A stretch of 64,000 nt of DNA from Pseudohoeflea suaedae (GTDB taxonomy: Bacteria; Pseudomonadota; Alphaproteobacteria; Rhizobiales; Rhizobiaceae): NCBI RefSeq assembly GCF_004354915.1, contig NZ_SMSI01000001.1:1798001-1862000 (forward strand), in the 5' to 3' direction. Made by a program: the position numbers and the translations under genes. This document shows, piece by piece, positions 62,138-64,000 of this stretch. The notes beneath the pieces are model-generated. The model was given only the letters and a program-made list of their open reading frames with translations. It was not told the origin of the DNA and searched no databases. Positions within the stretch are counted from its first letter, which is position 1. Every line of letters begins with the position of its first letter.

Positions 62138-62680
62138 ATGCTGACCATTCGTCCGGCAAGTTCGTCCGATGCGAACCGACTGGCCGAGATCGGCCTGGCG
62201 GCCTGGGAACTGGCGGTCGGCGACTGGGGCGAGAACCCGGAGACGCTCAGGGAGAACGCCTGGGCGGCCTACGCCTATTTCTGTGCCGAGCACTGGATGG
62301 ACATCCTCGTCGGCGAATGGGATGGCGAGATTGCCGGCTGGGGTGCCAGCGAGAACGCCGACGATCTGATCACCGATCTATGGGTCCTGCCGGATTTTCA
62401 GAACAGGGGAATCGGCACCCATCTTCTCGCCAGGCTGGAACAATCGGTTGCCGCGCGCGGCTATCATCACGCGCGGATCGATACGCATGCCCGCAACGCC
62501 CGCGCCATCCGGCTCTTCAAGGAGCTCGGCTATTATGTCCACGCCTACGCGGTCGCCTATGCGCCGGTCCTCGACCGCGATGTCGACAAGGTGGAGATGG
62601 TCAAGACCTTCGATCAGCATGACGAGCTCGATGAGAGCCTTTCCGCCGATGACGGGCTTTACGGCGTGACGGGACGATAG
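62138..62680 (+). CDS. GNAT family N-acetyltransferase
   Basis: 180 aa from ATG 62138 (MLTIRPASSSDANRLAEIG). Acetyl-CoA motif A lies in LWVLPDFQNRGIGTHLLARLE near residues 82-102 (Q-x-x-G-x-G/A), and the NARAIRLFKELGYYVH motif near 126-141 completes the fold. The substrate is unknown. The 5' region overlaps a dispersed repeat. It is convergent with the DUF6455 gene. Confidence 0.88.
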   Translation: MLTIRPASSSDANRLAEIGLAAWELAVGDWGENPETLRENAWAAYAYFCAEHWMDILVGEWDGEIAGWGASENADDLITDLWVLPDFQNRGIGTHLLARLEQSVAARGYHHARIDTHARNARAIRLFKELGYYVHAYAVAYAPVLDRDVDKVEMVKTFDQHDELDESLSADDGLYGVTGR

Positions 62681-62695
62681 CGCGGGGGAAAGGAA

Positions 62696-62729
62696 AATGG
62701 CCCGGGAGACTGTCGCCTCCGGGCCATGA
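62696..62729 (+). terminator. hairpin after the GNAT gene
   Basis: ATGGCCCGG-GAG and CTCCGGGCCAT form a long GC-rich stem with a bulge and a 7-nt loop. There is no T tract, so it is a weak terminator candidate between convergent genes. Confidence 0.4.
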
Positions 62730-62765
62730 AGTCGGGCAGGCTTGGGTCCTGCCTTTTGGGAGAGA

Positions 62766-63056
62766 TCACGAAGAAGAGGAAACCCGTGTGTCGGCTTCCG
62801 TCTCCGCAATGATGCGCTCGAAGAACTCACGGTTGCGGCAATAGCCAGGCGGATGACGCGGACTGTTTTCGCGGGCGAGCCATTCCTGGCATGCATCGGG
62901 CTGTTCGCAGTTCAGACACCGGTGCGCCGCGTTCCCCATCACCTGCGCCGTGTCGCGCAGGTGACGGATCTGTCCGCTCAAACCGAGCTTGCGGATCATC
63001 GCTTCCATGAGATCGGCCCGCCAGGTCATACGCTGGAAGATGTCCGGTATGCGCAT
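62766..63056 (-). CDS. DUF6455-like cysteine-motif protein
   Basis: 96 aa from ATG 63056 with AAGGAGG 5 nt upstream; the earlier ATG at 63071 lies before that site. [16 protein letters not shown] and [12 protein letters not shown] carry four cysteines, which suggests a metal- or cluster-binding site. The pattern resembles DUF6455 (recalled, unverified). The function is unknown. Divergent from gatB. Confidence 0.75.
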   Translation of the reverse strand: MRIPDIFQRMTWRADLMEAMIRKLGLSGQIRHLRDTAQVMGNAAHRCLNCEQPDACQEWLARENSPRHPPGYCRNREFFERIIAETEADTRVSSSS

Positions 63057-63261
63057 CGGGGCCTCCTTCAAAGTGATCGGGATGTTTCTAGTCCCGCCAC
63101 AGGCCGGTGGCCTTGATCTCGATCAAGGGGGCAAATTCGGCGGTATGAAGGGCGTTTTTGCCGGTCGGAAGGCACCGGAAGGGCGCCCGACCCTTGCAGT
63201 CGGGACGGGATTGCTCTACCCGGATTTTCACGCCCATCCGAGCGCAGGAAGACCCGATACA

Positions 63262-64000
63262 ATGACCATTGTGGATACCCGCACCCCCGAAGCCAAACGT
63301 TTCATCCCCGGCGCCACCGGCGACTGGGAAGTGATCATCGGACTGGAAGTCCATGCCCAGGTGACGAGCAATTCGAAGCTCTTCTCCGGCGCCTCGACCT
63401 CCTTCGGCTCGGCGCCCAATTCCAATGTGAGCCTCGTCGATGCCGCCATGCCCGGCATGCTGCCCGTGATCAACGAGGAATGCGTCAAGCAGGCCGTGCG
63501 CACCGGTCTCGGCCTGAAGGCTCAGATCAACAATCGCTCGGTCTTCGACCGCAAGAACTATTTCTATCCGGACCTGCCGCAGGGCTACCAGATTTCCCAG
63601 TTCAAGGACCCGATCGTCGGCGAAGGCAAGATCATGATCTCTGTCGGCCCGGACCGTCAGGGCAATTTCGAGGATATCGAGATCGGCATCGAGCGCCTGC
63701 ACCTCGAGCAGGACGCAGGCAAGTCGATGCACGACCAGCATCCGACGATGTCCTATGTGGATCTCAACCGGTCCGGCGTGGCGCTGATGGAAATCGTCTC
63801 CAAGCCCGATATCCGCTCGTCCGACGAGGCCAAGGCCTACATCACCAAGCTGCGCTCGATCCTGCGTTATCTGGGTACCTGCGACGGCAACATGGACGAA
63901 GGCTCGATGCGCGCCGACGTCAACGTCTCCGTGCGCAAGCCGGGCGGCGAATTCGGCACCCGCTGCGAGATCAAGAACGTCAACTCGATCCGCTTCATGG
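63262..64000 (+). CDS. gatB: glutamyl-tRNA(Gln) amidotransferase subunit B (partial)
   Basis: ATG 63262, preceded by GGAAG; the gene runs off the window with 246 codons visible. [22 protein letters not shown] near residue 22 and [24 protein letters not shown] near 95 are GatB hallmarks. [11 protein letters not shown] is at the window end. It transamidates Glu-tRNA(Gln) or Asp-tRNA(Asn) with GatA/GatC, from which it is separated by about 4.1 kb here. Confidence 0.96.
   Translation, partial: MTIVDTRTPEAKRFIPGATGDWEVIIGLEVHAQVTSNSKLFSGASTSFGSAPNSNVSLVDAAMPGMLPVINEECVKQAVRTGLGLKAQINNRSVFDRKNYFYPDLPQGYQISQFKDPIVGEGKIMISVGPDRQGNFEDIEIGIERLHLEQDAGKSMHDQHPTMSYVDLNRSGVALMEIVSKPDIRSSDEAKAYITKLRSILRYLGTCDGNMDEGSMRADVNVSVRKPGGEFGTRCEIKNVNSIRFM

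Overview
The window is about 64 kb of GC-rich chromosome from an alphaproteobacterium, most likely a member of the Rhizobiales (Hyphomicrobiales) near Rhizobiaceae. The clues are the gene order nuoM-nuoN-birA-RNase J-mce-DUF1467-proS-lolC-lolD, a SUF operon with two cysteine desulfurases, divK-pleD beside a DUF3572 gene, short insertion-less ProS, pyrB next to a degenerate pyrC, and signals of rhizobial type: an Irr/ICE-like box, GAAC-N7-GAAC LexA boxes and a GGAAC-N18-TT general-stress promoter. The genus cannot be fixed from this sequence alone. Nearly all of the window is ordinary housekeeping core. I see no rRNA, tRNA, CRISPR array, prophage or insertion sequence.

Layout. 1-8680 (+): end of the complex I operon, biotin ligase, RNase J, methylmalonyl-CoA epimerase, ProRS and the LolCD lipoprotein-release ABC transporter. 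8823-17085: a divergent hydrolase, then the SUF iron-sulfur assembly operon (desulfurase, sufB, an unlisted 52-aa ORF, sufC, sufD, sufS, a DUF59 gene, sufA), whose promoter carries an Irr-type iron control element. 17214-23776: tamA-tamB and a cupin. 23881-25143: a lone cytochrome P450 on the minus strand. 25400-30892: the proteostasis block clpP-clpX-lon, then HU. 31044-37553: a DNA-damage neighbourhood. It has a LexA box driving a 33-codon membrane microprotein, then replicative polymerase dnaE, then dinB with its own LexA box. 37731-39491: the cell-cycle pair divK-pleD. 39842-52128 (mostly minus): rpmG, an MFS transporter, topA-rnr-DUF983-NUDIX, and pyrB-pyrC'-plsY-dprA. 52278-57244: an AidB-like acyl-CoA dehydrogenase, an AEC permease, two membrane proteins, ruvX and a metallo-hydrolase. 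57351-64000: gatC-gatA, a small accessory segment, and the start of gatB.

The most interesting item is the tiny ORF at 31093-31194. A perfect LexA operator lies just downstream of a TTGACG -35 element, and a consensus ribosome binding site precedes a 33-residue single-pass membrane peptide. This is the arrangement expected of an SOS-induced cell-division inhibitor functionally similar to Caulobacter SidA. Other candidates are the 52-aa hydrophobic ORF inside the suf operon, an ICE-like site upstream of tamA, a general-stress promoter in front of a 72-aa membrane protein, a minus-strand transcription unit ending in a strong terminator upstream of proS, a dispersed ~100-bp repeat present twice, and a catalytically dead PyrC.
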